A stretch of 64,000 bases of DNA from CAXXOK01 sp963678055 (GTDB lineage Bacteria > Bacillota > Clostridia > Christensenellales > Aristaeellaceae). A program made the position numbers and the translations under genes. Positions 56,242 to 64,000 of the stretch are shown in pieces. Every line of letters begins with the position of its first letter. Positions within the stretch are counted from its first letter, which is position 1. The stretch spans positions 1,178,001 to 1,242,000 of the forward strand of contig OY782679.1 of assembly GCA_963678055.1 (NCBI GenBank). Reading direction: 5' to 3'. Below the pieces are notes generated by a model, which searched no databases, was not told the origin of the DNA, and was given only the letters and a program-made list of their open reading frames with translations.

Positions 56242-57222
56242 ATGAAAAATTATACACGAACATCGTTGGTATCCCTATTTGTGGCGATACTATTTCTTTT
56301 TGTGTTCGTAGGACAAAGCGCACTGGCGGAGGAACTAGAGCCGCCCATTCCAGACGAAATCATAGCCTTGGCGAACGCTGCCGGGCTGACACCGGCACAG
56401 TACTTGATGATGCAGTATATCGCCGAACAGAAAGAAATCACGATCGAGGAAGCCATCCTGCAATACGGTAAAATGTCCATGGACGAACTAACACAGCTGT
56501 TTGAAGACATGGACACTACGGTTGCCTTTGAAGGACTGCTGACCGATGAGCAGCTGCTGGTACTGGAGACCGCGTTTACACAAATGCGCAGTACTATCCA
56601 GACAGCCGAGACAAGCTATCGTAGTACAATCAAAGCATTGAAGGACACATTTCGCGACCAAGCGCAGAGCGCATCCAAAGAGTTGGACGGCGATGCGCTG
56701 GCGGAGAGTATCGAGCGGCTGAAAACCGAAATCTTATCGGAGTACGCACTTGTGCAGCAAGCCTTGACGGATGCAGCCTCGAAAGCGCGGACATTGTTTA
56801 TCGCAACGGTTGAAAAGGCCCAGGTGCCTCGTGAGCTATACGATCCGTATACCAGCTGGCACCAGAACAAGGAAGAAAATGTTGCCGATGAGTTGACGAG
56901 ATTCTTGGATACGTTCAAACAAAACGCAAGCAATGGCCAGGGGCAGGGAAAAAGCGATGAAGCCCCCGGCCAGCAAAACAAGAACGGAAATCTGGAACAA
57001 AACCAGGAAATGAACGAAAACAAGGGCACAACACAGAACATGGAACAGGAAAAGCAAGACGAAGAAAACCAGAGCAATGATATAGAGCAGCAAAAGCAAG
57101 ACGAGCAAAACGATAAGGGCAACTCTAACCAGGGAAAACAAAAGCAAAGCCCCGGCAATGCCCAGACACAGGGTAAGAACGAAACAAACCCTAGCAAAGG
57201 CAAGGGTAAGGGTGGTAATTAG
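56242..57222 (+). CDS. secreted protein with a coiled-coil middle and a long Q/N/G/K-rich tail
   Basis: The 326-residue protein begins at an ATG six bases after GGGAGG. A signal peptide (TRTSLVSLFVAILFLFVFVG to SALAEE) has no lipobox. Residues 30-90 hold a helical region with LTPAQYLMMQYIAEQKEITIEEAILQYG. Residues 95-200 are mostly helical with coiled-coil character, and residues 225-326 are a low-complexity tail of Gln, Asn, Gly, Lys and Glu, ending in GKGKGGN. There is no cell-wall anchor. I do not recognise the family. Direct control by a c-di-GMP riboswitch points to a role in the surface-attached state, for example as a matrix or adhesion protein. Confidence 0.85.
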   Translation: MKNYTRTSLVSLFVAILFLFVFVGQSALAEELEPPIPDEIIALANAAGLTPAQYLMMQYIAEQKEITIEEAILQYGKMSMDELTQLFEDMDTTVAFEGLLTDEQLLVLETAFTQMRSTIQTAETSYRSTIKALKDTFRDQAQSASKELDGDALAESIERLKTEILSEYALVQQALTDAASKARTLFIATVEKAQVPRELYDPYTSWHQNKEENVADELTRFLDTFKQNASNGQGQGKSDEAPGQQNKNGNLEQNQEMNENKGTTQNMEQEKQDEENQSNDIEQQKQDEQNDKGNSNQGKQKQSPGNAQTQGKNETNPSKGKGKGGN

Positions 57223-57267
57223 CTGATTCCGCGGACTTTACAACCGCATTTGGGCCTTCCATAGGCC

Positions 57268-57310
57268 AAGCCCGGAGAGTGCACCGCTCCTGCACGCTCC
57301 GGGCTTTTTC
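57268..57310. terminator. terminator between the secreted protein gene and the ZIP gene
   Basis: AGCCCGGAG and CTCCGGGCT pair, with an inner TGCA/TGCA, and are followed by TTTTT on the plus strand. Confidence 0.85.
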
Positions 57311-57336
57311 TATTGCTGTGGGGTTTCTATGCTATA

Positions 57337-58161
57337 TTAGCCCAGTGCCACGTCCAGCACCATCATCACAGTGAAGCCGACCATCGCACCGATGGTGGCG
57401 ATATCGGTTTTTGAACCGCCCACTTCGCGCTGTGCTTCCGGGATTAATTCTTCCACTACAACATAAATCATAGCGCCTGCGGCAAAGGCCAGCGCATACG
57501 GCAGCATGGGACGAACGCTAATCACCGCAAACGCACCCAAAACGCCAGCAATCGGCTCCACAATGCCGGAAGCCTGTCCGTACAGGAATGCTTTTCCGCG
57601 CGTGAAGCCTTCCCGCCGCAGCGGAATGGATACGGCAGCCCCTTCGGGAAAGTTTTGCAGCCCGATACCAATGGCCAGCGCGATGGCGCCTGCCAGCGTC
57701 GCCGAGGTGCCCACGCCTGCGGCAACTGCGCCAAAGGCAACACCGACGGCAAGCCCTTCGGGGATATTGTGCAGCGTGATGGCGGATACCAGCAGTACAC
57801 TGCGCTGCCATGATGTTTTAATACCTTCAGCCTTGGACGTATCCAGACCCATGTGCAGGTGCGGCAGCAGTTTATCCACCAGGTATAAGAATCCGCCGCC
57901 CGCTAAAAACCCGATGGCAACGGTGAGAAACGAGATCTGCCCCAGGTCTTCGGCCATATCAATCGCGGGGGCCAGCAGCGACCAAAAGCTGGCCGCAATC
58001 ATAACGCCGGCAGCAAACCCCAGCATGCCGTTGAGTACGGTTTTATTAATGGTTTTAAAGAAAAAAACAAGCGCTGCGCCAAGCGCGGTAACACCCCAGG
58101 TGAAAATCGTTGCCAACAGTGCTTGCTGCACTGCGCCAAACTGGCTAAACCATTGAATCAT
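57337..58161 (-). CDS. ZIP family divalent metal transporter
   Basis: The 274-residue protein has eight membrane segments. ITLHNIPEGLAVGVAFG (helix 4) and GIGLQNFPEGAAVSIPL (helix 5) carry the paired His-Asn and Asn-Pro-Glu metal sites of the ZIP/ZupT-GufA group. A third block, EELIPEAQREVGG, lies near the end. It should import zinc or another divalent ion down its gradient. GAGGTG precedes the ATG. It is a single-gene unit; the 231-base gap to the next gene holds that gene's promoter and no zinc-operator that I recognise. Confidence 0.93.
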   Translation of the reverse strand: MIQWFSQFGAVQQALLATIFTWGVTALGAALVFFFKTINKTVLNGMLGFAAGVMIAASFWSLLAPAIDMAEDLGQISFLTVAIGFLAGGGFLYLVDKLLPHLHMGLDTSKAEGIKTSWQRSVLLVSAITLHNIPEGLAVGVAFGAVAAGVGTSATLAGAIALAIGIGLQNFPEGAAVSIPLRREGFTRGKAFLYGQASGIVEPIAGVLGAFAVISVRPMLPYALAFAAGAMIYVVVEELIPEAQREVGGSKTDIATIGAMVGFTVMMVLDVALG

Positions 58162-58317
58162 GATGCACCTCGATTCAGGTAGTTAGGATCCTTGCAATGT
58201 ATTTGGTTAAGGTGTCCAATACGAGAAGTATACATAATATCGCAGTGGTTGACAACTGTTTGCGCAGGGTTTTTGCGGTGATCATCATCTTCTTATGACA
58301 TTCTAATCATTCTTGCA

Positions 58318-58345
58318 TTGAATCCCGGAGGAAAACACGTATACT
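58318..58345 (+). promoter_or_regulatory. promoter of the radical SAM gene
   Basis: TTGAAT (58318-58323) and TATACT (58340-58345) are separated by 16 bases, about 47 bases before the start codon. Confidence 0.55.
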
Positions 58346-58392
58346 GGTGCCAATGCACCGGAAGTCTATCCGGTTAATAGGAGGACTCTACT

Positions 58393-59514
58393 GTGGCGGA
58401 AACGTTTGATTTAACGGCATACCTGAACGAAGGCATAGAACAGCTGTTTAAAGATATTGTAAAGGCAACCCTGCGCAATCCCAAGGAGAGCTTGTTTCTG
58501 CGCCGCTATTATCCGCACTATTTAGAGATCGAAAAACGCCGCGAAACCTTACAGGCCGAGGGGATTTCTGTTCCGACCTTCTTGATTGCAAGCATTACCA
58601 ATGCCTGCAATCTGCACTGCAAGGGTTGCTATGCACGCGCAAACGGGCAGTGCGGATCAGAAGGCGATAAACCGTTGCTGAGCGCTGACCGCTGGAGTGA
58701 ACTGTTTGATCAGGCAGCGGACATGGGCGTTCCGTTTATTTTACTGGCCGGTGGAGAGCCGATGATACGGCAGGATGTATTGCTTGCTGCTGCAGCCCAT
58801 GAAAAAACCATATTCCCGATCTTTACCAACGGCACTTTGTTGGATGAAGCGCTGCTTAAGCTGCTGGATAAGCACCGCCATCTGGTCCCCATTGTCAGCC
58901 TGGAAGGCGGCATGCAGGCCACCGATGCGCGGCGTGGAGACGGGGCGTATTCAGCCGTGCAAACTGCGCTTGATGCCATGAAAAAGAGAAAACTATTGTT
59001 TGGCGTATCGCTGACGGTGACCACCGAAAACCGAGCCGAGGTTATGGACCCTGCGTTTATCGACAGGCTGTACCAAAGCGGCTGCCGCCTGGTGCTGTTT
59101 ATCGAGTATGTACCGGTAGAGCCAGGCACCCAGGCCCAGGCGCCCGATGATGCGCAGCGGCTGCTGATGGAAAAAGCACAGGACGACCTGCGTGCACGCT
59201 TTTCCGGCATGGTGCTTATCTCGTTTCCCGGTGATGAAAAACATATGGGCGGCTGCCTAGCGGCGGGGCGGGGGTTTTTCCATATCAACGCCTACGGCGG
59301 CGCAGAGCCTTGCCCGTTTTCACCGTATTCCGATATTAGCCTGACAGACCATACCCTGATGGAAGCGATGCAGTCGCCGTTCTTTCAAATGGTGCGGGAG
59401 CTGAATGCTGCGGACGAAAACCACACGGGCGGCTGTGCCCTGTTTGAAAAAGAAGCGCAGGTGAAAGCGCTTCTATCGGCACAGGTAACGGCCTGCGAAT
59501 CGGTAAAGAAATAG
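58393..59514 (+). CDS. radical SAM protein with a C-terminal cysteine-containing domain
   Basis: The 373-residue protein has a GTG start eight bases after GGAGG. The radical SAM cluster motif CNLHCKGCY is at about residues 76-84, followed by the SAM-contact GGEP (ILLAGGEPMIRQD). The C-terminal part has GGCLAAGRGFFHINAYGGAEPCPFSPYS and a later GGCALF, a SPASM-like arrangement with too few cysteines for two full extra clusters. It resembles uncharacterised MoaA/heme-d1/SPASM relatives. No peptide precursor gene is visible next to it, so a peptide-modifying role has no support. Function unknown. Confidence 0.85.
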   Translation: MAETFDLTAYLNEGIEQLFKDIVKATLRNPKESLFLRRYYPHYLEIEKRRETLQAEGISVPTFLIASITNACNLHCKGCYARANGQCGSEGDKPLLSADRWSELFDQAADMGVPFILLAGGEPMIRQDVLLAAAAHEKTIFPIFTNGTLLDEALLKLLDKHRHLVPIVSLEGGMQATDARRGDGAYSAVQTALDAMKKRKLLFGVSLTVTTENRAEVMDPAFIDRLYQSGCRLVLFIEYVPVEPGTQAQAPDDAQRLLMEKAQDDLRARFSGMVLISFPGDEKHMGGCLAAGRGFFHINAYGGAEPCPFSPYSDISLTDHTLMEAMQSPFFQMVRELNAADENHTGGCALFEKEAQVKALLSAQVTACESVKK

Positions 59515-59524
59515 GGGAATCCCC

Positions 59525-59890
59525 TTATCGTACTGGGCTGCGAAGGCTGATGATGTTCCCTTCCGGGTCTTTGAGCCAAACACTGCGAAGTCCCCATGGA
59601 TGATTCTGTGGGGACTTGATGATGCTAGCGCTGCTTAAAGCTAGCATGGCAAGCAACATGTCTATATCATCCACATCAAAACTGAGCACTGTTTTTCCGG
59701 TTCCGCAGTTTTGCATGGAACCGGGTGCCAGCTGCTCCATACCCTGCACGGAAAAGAGGACAATCCCCGCCTGTGGAAAGATGACATGCTCTGTCCCTTC
59801 CCATTGGCCATCTTCCTGAAGCAAAGCACGGTAAAACGCATATAAACCCTGCAAATCGCTTGCGATCAGGCTGATTTCTGCGAATTTCAT
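59525..59890 (-). CDS. VOC superfamily (glyoxalase/bleomycin resistance-like) protein
   Basis: The 121-residue protein starts at ATG 59890 with GGAG five bases upstream; a GTG six bases earlier overlaps that site. It has the beta-alpha-beta-beta-beta modules of the vicinal oxygen chelate fold: FAEISLIASDLQGLYAFYRALL, a middle VLSFDVDDIDMLLAML and the terminal LRSVWLKDPEGNIISL, whose late Glu is a likely metal ligand. One polypeptide of this size forms a dimer. It converges with the radical SAM gene with only ten bases between stops. The substrate is unknown. Confidence 0.82.
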   Translation of the reverse strand: MKFAEISLIASDLQGLYAFYRALLQEDGQWEGTEHVIFPQAGIVLFSVQGMEQLAPGSMQNCGTGKTVLSFDVDDIDMLLAMLALSSASIIKSPQNHPWGLRSVWLKDPEGNIISLRSPVR

Positions 59891-59960
59891 ACGCACTCCA
59901 TCTTAGCTGTTAGTACACAATAACAATCAGGTAATCGCTTGGCTAGGCGACCCTGAATAC

Positions 59961-62054
59961 TTAAGCTTCAGGCTGCACGCCTGAATACACAACCCTTGCC
60001 TTGCGGCGATCGGGCAATAGGCCCATTTCCCGCAGCACCCGGGTTTCGGTATGCCCGGTTTTGTAGGCGTAATTACGGGCGAGAATCAACTGTTCGCAGT
60101 TGATTTTTCCTTCTTCATACAGCTGGTTGGCCGGGGTGTTGTAATCAACGGGTTTGTCGGTTTTGCTGAACATAATATCCAGCCCCCGCAAAATCGCCAA
60201 TCGGGTAAAGATAACCTCTTGAACTTCTATACCGTAGGTGCTTTCAATCTTCTGTTTCGCATCTTTGGGGCTTTCATCGCAAAAGGCGCACACAAATCCG
60301 CCCGTGCATATCATCAGCGGCAGCACATGCAGGCTGCGCAGAAGCAGTTCGTCAAACTGATCGGTAAAGCGTTCCAGACCGTAGTGACCCAGATGGCGCG
60401 CAGTTACATGCTGCGTATGGACCACTCTGGACAAGGCATCCAGTAGTTCATCCTCACCAATCAGGTCGCGCTTGAGCAAATACTCGCCCAGCCGCTCACC
60501 GCGCCTGCGTGCATCCGGCAGGGCTTTTTGCAGAACCGGTATGGACACATAACCGCGCTCCAGCAGTATATCGCCCGTGGTACGGCGGTAGCGCTTTAGC
60601 ACCTGCTGATCCAAAAACGCGTGATCGGTTTTCGACCATTTGATTTCCATTGGCTTGGCGGTGGTTTTGGCCTGGGGCTGTTTCGGCTCTTTTTTCTTTT
60701 TGCTTTTACGCAGCAGGCGGAACGCTTTGAATGTCGCCACCATATTGATGATATTGCCCCAGATCAGGCGAATGGGAAACAGCGGGGGAAATAGCACGGC
60801 GAAAAATACACTGCGCATGCCATATACATGGTAAACACTGATGGCGCGAAACAGCTGCCGCTCGACCATCAGCCCCGTAACCGCCAAACTGAGCCACCAC
60901 GACAGGCTGCCTTGCGGGAAAATGGGCTGCAGGGGCAGGAACAGCGAGGCGAAAAAGTAAATCAGCACCGGATAGCCCACAAAGACCAGCAGATTGCCGA
61001 ACTTGGCTTTGGTATCTTTGTACAGGGAATAGCGGCCCATAAAATGAATGCCCTTGGTGCGGAAAATATCCTTAAAGCGCACCGATTGCATGGTGATACC
61101 CAGTGTCCAGCGTGATTTCTGTTTGACTGCGGTTTTGAAGGTGTTGGGGAACATGGAACGCGTAGTCACATAATCCCACACGACTTTGCCCTTATTGGAT
61201 ATACGAGGAATGCGTTCCAGCACATAGTATAACCGGATATCGTTTTCAAACAGTGTCAGCGCTAAGCGGTAGTCCTCGGTCAGGCTGTTGCTGGGGAGTA
61301 CATCCTGATCGCCGAAGTGGCTTAGGGTCTTGCGCGACAAGGCAAACCCGGTACCTGCCGACGGCACGAAAGCCTTGGCCATATAGCGGTTGACCATGGT
61401 GGTGTAATGGTTTTCGGCAAACTCATCGGCATAGGTATTGGTTGTAATGTTCTGAAAGAAATTGGACAGCCGCGGCATGCGGATGAGCGGAAATACCGGG
61501 AACTGCAGGGCATCGTGCGTGTCAATCAGGTAATTGGTCACCAGCAGCTCGTAAGGGTGAATCACGTCTTCGGAATCGTGAATGGTCAGCGAGGCAAACG
61601 ACCAGCCGCGCTCCTGTTCAAACTTATGCATCTGGCGGATGACGTGGTTGATATTCTGTGCTTTGGATGTCGGGCCCGGCGTATCGTTCACGATCACATG
61701 CACGTTTTCATGCCGCGCGGCCAGGTCGTGTGCAACCTTTAGTGTGGGCGGGTCATTGGGGTAAATGCCCAGGAAGATGTGGTACATCGACTGGGGATAG
61801 CTGGCTGAGGCGATTAAGTTGTCAATTACATCGCCAAGTACGGCATCCTCGTGCCACGCGGCTACGGTAATAGCCAGCAGTTTGGGCGGCACCGTTTCCA
61901 GCGCTTTGAAGTCCAGCCGTGGCTTTTTGTGTAGCTTGCGAAATATCGTCGTGACGATATCCCAAATGAAATCGTCAATGCTCAGCAGCAGGTACAGCAA
62001 AACCAAAGCCAGACCGATACCATATAGGATTGCGGCATATCCCTCAAAGATCAT
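59961..62054 (-). CDS. NfrB-like membrane glycosyltransferase with C-terminal MshEN-like domain
   Basis: The 697-residue protein starts at ATG 62054 after AAGGG. An N-terminal membrane helix (residues 5-27) precedes a family-2 type glycosyltransferase domain with ITVAAWHEDAVLG, the DSED metal motif near 160, a TED near 259 and QKSRW near 312, the processive-synthase signature. Several membrane helices follow (about 350-440), then a basic linker. A C-terminal region (from about 490) has GDILLERGYVSIPVLQKAL and RLGEYLLKRDLIGEDELLDAL, two copies of the MshEN half-motif that binds c-di-GMP. This layout matches E. coli NfrB, a c-di-GMP-activated polysaccharide synthase. Here no NfrA-like outer membrane partner is near. 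The enzyme likely makes a surface or matrix polysaccharide on c-di-GMP. Confidence 0.85.
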   Translation of the reverse strand: MIFEGYAAILYGIGLALVLLYLLLSIDDFIWDIVTTIFRKLHKKPRLDFKALETVPPKLLAITVAAWHEDAVLGDVIDNLIASASYPQSMYHIFLGIYPNDPPTLKVAHDLAARHENVHVIVNDTPGPTSKAQNINHVIRQMHKFEQERGWSFASLTIHDSEDVIHPYELLVTNYLIDTHDALQFPVFPLIRMPRLSNFFQNITTNTYADEFAENHYTTMVNRYMAKAFVPSAGTGFALSRKTLSHFGDQDVLPSNSLTEDYRLALTLFENDIRLYYVLERIPRISNKGKVVWDYVTTRSMFPNTFKTAVKQKSRWTLGITMQSVRFKDIFRTKGIHFMGRYSLYKDTKAKFGNLLVFVGYPVLIYFFASLFLPLQPIFPQGSLSWWLSLAVTGLMVERQLFRAISVYHVYGMRSVFFAVLFPPLFPIRLIWGNIINMVATFKAFRLLRKSKKKKEPKQPQAKTTAKPMEIKWSKTDHAFLDQQVLKRYRRTTGDILLERGYVSIPVLQKALPDARRRGERLGEYLLKRDLIGEDELLDALSRVVHTQHVTARHLGHYGLERFTDQFDELLLRSLHVLPLMICTGGFVCAFCDESPKDAKQKIESTYGIEVQEVIFTRLAILRGLDIMFSKTDKPVDYNTPANQLYEEGKINCEQLILARNYAYKTGHTETRVLREMGLLPDRRKARVVYSGVQPEA

Positions 62055-62158
62055 AATGAGCCCTTCTGATGATGGTTCATCCAATGTTGTAAGCGGTGAT
62101 TTAGATGGCGAAGCGCTGCTTAGTTTGCGGGTAGCGCTAGGCCATTCAACTGCTTTAA

Positions 62159-62187
62159 ATTATATAGATGCTGGCACATACTGTCAA
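62159..62187 (-). promoter_or_regulatory. consensus promoter of the NfrB-like gene
   Basis: On the minus strand TTGACA (62182-62187) and TATAAT (62159-62164) are separated by 17 bases, a perfect housekeeping consensus. The leader to the start codon is about 95 bases and shows no riboswitch core. Confidence 0.9.
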
Positions 62188-62235
62188 TCAATTCACGCGA
62201 TACACGCAGGGTGCAGCGGTGTAAGGAGAAAGAAA

Positions 62236-62261
62236 AAAGCCACGGCAATTGCCGTGGCTTT
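62236..62261 (-). terminator. terminator of the ABC exporter gene
   Basis: AAAGCCACGGCAA and TTGCCGTGGCTTT form a perfect palindrome; on the minus strand it is followed by TTTCTTTCTCC. It lies 20 bases beyond the exporter stop. Confidence 0.9.
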
Positions 62262-62281
62262 GGTGGACTGCAAAGTGGTTA

Positions 62282-64000
62282 CTATGCCTTGAGAAGCGAA
62301 GCATACAAACCCTGTTGTTGCTTGAGGGTTTCCGGAGCGCCGGTTTCAACGATGGCACCATCCTGAATGACTACGATTTTATCCGCGCCGGCAACTGTTC
62401 TCATGCGGTGTGCAATGACCAAAACGGTTTTATGTTCAATCAAGGCACTAAGTGCTTTTTGAATCTTACTCTCGTTTTCAGCATCCAGTGAAGCAGTTGC
62501 TTCGTCCAGCAGGATAATCGGCGCATCCTTCAGGATAGCTCTGGCGATAGAGATGCGCTGCCGCTCGCCGCCGGACAGCCTTTCGCCGTTTTCACCGATG
62601 CGGGTTTGGTAGCCATTGGTAAGCTTGTTTACAAAATCATCACACTGGGCCAGCTTTGCGGCATGAATAACCTCCTCATCCGTAGCATCCTTCTTGCCCA
62701 GACGAATGTTTTCCATGATGCTTGTGTTGAACAGCGTTACATCCTGAAAAACGATGGAGTAGGAATGCAGCAGCGTTTCCGGGTCGATTTTGGAAATATC
62801 CTCGCCACCAAGGGTGATCGTTCCTTTGTCGATATCCCAAAACCGGGCAGAGAGCTTGGCGATGGTGCTTTTCCCCCCGCCTGAGGGGCCCACCAGCGCT
62901 GTGACCTCGCCTTGTTTGGCGGTGAAACTCACGTTTTGTAAGGTCTGTACGCCGTCCTGATAGGAAAAATCTACGTTATCAAACACGATAGTATAGTTCT
63001 TCGGGTGGAAGGCAGTGCTGCCTTCTTGTCGCGGCATGGCATCCATTTCCCGCATACGGTTGATGCGCACATTGAGGAAAATCAGCATCGCCAGATTGTT
63101 CATGACCTCTATGAGCGGATTATAGATACGGGAGGAAAGCAGCAGAAACACAAAATAGGTGAAAATACTGATCGACCCTGTCGTCAGCAGATAGGCTCCG
63201 ACCAGAATCACGCTGGGAAGGCCAAGCTTTAATACAACATAGGAGACGTTGATTGCACTGCCAATCAGCAGTTCGCTCCGAACCAGTTTTTGCTGGTAAT
63301 CGTGGAGCTTAGCATCCAGCTTGGAGGAGAAATCGCCTTCGCGGTTGTAGGATTTGATATCGTGTATCGAATCAAGCCCTTCCTGCATCGTATCAGCAAT
63401 ATCGCGTTTTGTTGCGTATAGGCCCCGATGCTCTGTGTTTTGCAAATTTCTGGTTTTATAAAAGATAAATCCGGCAATCGGAACGACCCAAAATACTGCA
63501 AGTGACAGTTGCCAGTTGTATAAAAACAACATGACAGCCATGATGGAAACGGTGATCACCGATGCGTAAAGCTGCGGGACGGCATGGGAAAACAGCTGCT
63601 CGATCTGCGTTGCGTCTTCCATGATGGTAGAACTTAAGTCGGCAACGTCCTTCTTACTAAAGAAGGAAAGAGGCAGCTTGCGCAGGGTTTCTGCAAGGGT
63701 GATTCGCCTAAGCGCGCTTTCTTCGTATATTTTCGTATAGGTGGTTTGGTATTGGAAGTATGCAATCACGACCATAATCGCAAACGCAATACACGACAGG
63801 GCTATGTAGCTTAGCATCGTTCTTCCGCTTCCATCCGTACCGCCAAGCAGTATCTGCAGCTGCGATTCCAGAAAGAGTAGTGAAAGCAGCGCCGGAAAGA
63901 TAAAACTGATATCCATCAGAACGGTCCAGGTGGTGGAATGAATCAAATCCCGTGCGCCTTTTTCGCTCATGGCATATTTGCGCTGAAAGTATTTACGCAT
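62282..64000 (-). CDS. ABC exporter, fused membrane and ATPase domains
   Basis: The 572-residue protein has an N-terminal six-helix exporter domain (residues 20-320) and a C-terminal ATPase with Walker A GPSGGGKST, a Q-loop region in SIVFQDVTLF, the signature LSGGERQRISIARAIL and Walker B IILLDEATASLD. The layout and length fit complete half-transporters of the MsbA/siderophore-exporter group, which often work as heterodimers encoded by adjacent genes. The ATG is the last codon of the window, so it may be the true start or the protein may extend further. The export substrate cannot be inferred. Confidence 0.88.
   Translation of the reverse strand: MRKYFQRKYAMSEKGARDLIHSTTWTVLMDISFIFPALLSLLFLESQLQILLGGTDGSGRTMLSYIALSCIAFAIMVVIAYFQYQTTYTKIYEESALRRITLAETLRKLPLSFFSKKDVADLSSTIMEDATQIEQLFSHAVPQLYASVITVSIMAVMLFLYNWQLSLAVFWVVPIAGFIFYKTRNLQNTEHRGLYATKRDIADTMQEGLDSIHDIKSYNREGDFSSKLDAKLHDYQQKLVRSELLIGSAINVSYVVLKLGLPSVILVGAYLLTTGSISIFTYFVFLLLSSRIYNPLIEVMNNLAMLIFLNVRINRMREMDAMPRQEGSTAFHPKNYTIVFDNVDFSYQDGVQTLQNVSFTAKQGEVTALVGPSGGGKSTIAKLSARFWDIDKGTITLGGEDISKIDPETLLHSYSIVFQDVTLFNTSIMENIRLGKKDATDEEVIHAAKLAQCDDFVNKLTNGYQTRIGENGERLSGGERQRISIARAILKDAPIILLDEATASLDAENESKIQKALSALIEHKTVLVIAHRMRTVAGADKIVVIQDGAIVETGAPETLKQQQGLYASLLKA

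Noticed and set aside
62055..62150. Second c-di-GMP riboswitch in the leader of the NfrB-like gene
   Set aside because: A GCAAAC stretch is present but the invariant GACGCAAA core and the 3' GTTACCG-like block are missing.
1..64000. CRISPR array
   Set aside because: No series of regularly spaced direct repeats was seen and no cas genes are present.

Overview
The window looks like chromosome of a Gram-positive, strictly fermentative Clostridia-type bacterium (inference). Supporting signs are strong AGGAGG-type ribosome binding sites, frequent TTG/GTG starts, a GapN-type glyceraldehyde-3-phosphate dehydrogenase beside a ferredoxin-dependent 2-oxoacid oxidoreductase, DegV and UppP, Rnf/Nqr-type ion pumping, LplB/LplC-type sugar ABC permeases, a YesN-like membrane AraC regulator and a cyclic di-GMP-I riboswitch. 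Three sugar-binding proteins have cleavable signal peptides without a lipobox cysteine, which would suit a lineage such as the Christensenellales, but that placement is a guess.

Layout. 1-3.2 kb: gapN end and korAB. 3.2-5.7 kb: an AT-rich island with a complete-looking retron (structured ncRNA at 3506-3643, then a reverse transcriptase fused to a TOPRIM-like domain), next to a tRNA-Lys whose T-arm sequence is partly copied nearby. 5.7-17.1 kb: housekeeping genes (thrC, degV, nitroreductase, uppP, pfkA, a nitronate-monooxygenase-type flavoprotein), a secreted eight-repeat SdrD-like protein, tRNA-Pro, and an AT-rich orphan gene beside that tRNA. 17.2-21.9 kb: an ion-pump operon nqrBCDEF without nqrA, plus a conserved hypothetical gene.

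22.1-42.9 kb: carbohydrate genes. A LacI-controlled, two-permease sugar ABC operon with a FucU mutarotase reads leftward. After an arginase gene, a second LacI regulon of eleven tightly packed genes reads rightward: regulator, binding protein, ABC ATPase, permease, Gfo/Idh/MocA dehydrogenase, TIM-barrel epimerase, HAD phosphatase, a deoxyhypusine-synthase-like protein, an HldE-like kinase, a ROK kinase and a GmhA-like isomerase. This last set looks like an uncharacterised catabolic pathway for an imported sugar, possibly with a heptose or keto-sugar phosphate intermediate. 42.9-55.8 kb: a third, LplBC-type ABC system with an MFS transporter, a membrane AraC regulator, and four alpha/beta hydrolases. 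One of these, of the CocE type, has lost its nucleophile serine.

55.8-64 kb: a c-di-GMP riboswitch ahead of a secreted protein with a long Q/N/G/K-rich tail, a ZIP metal transporter, a radical SAM protein, a VOC protein, an NfrB-like membrane glycosyltransferase with a C-terminal MshEN-like (c-di-GMP binding) domain, and an ABC exporter reaching the window edge. The riboswitch and the MshEN-like glycosyltransferase together suggest that c-di-GMP controls surface or matrix production here. The strongest candidates for new biology are the retron, the eleven-gene sugar regulon, the NqrA-less Nqr complex, the c-di-GMP pair and the orphan gene next to tRNA-Pro.
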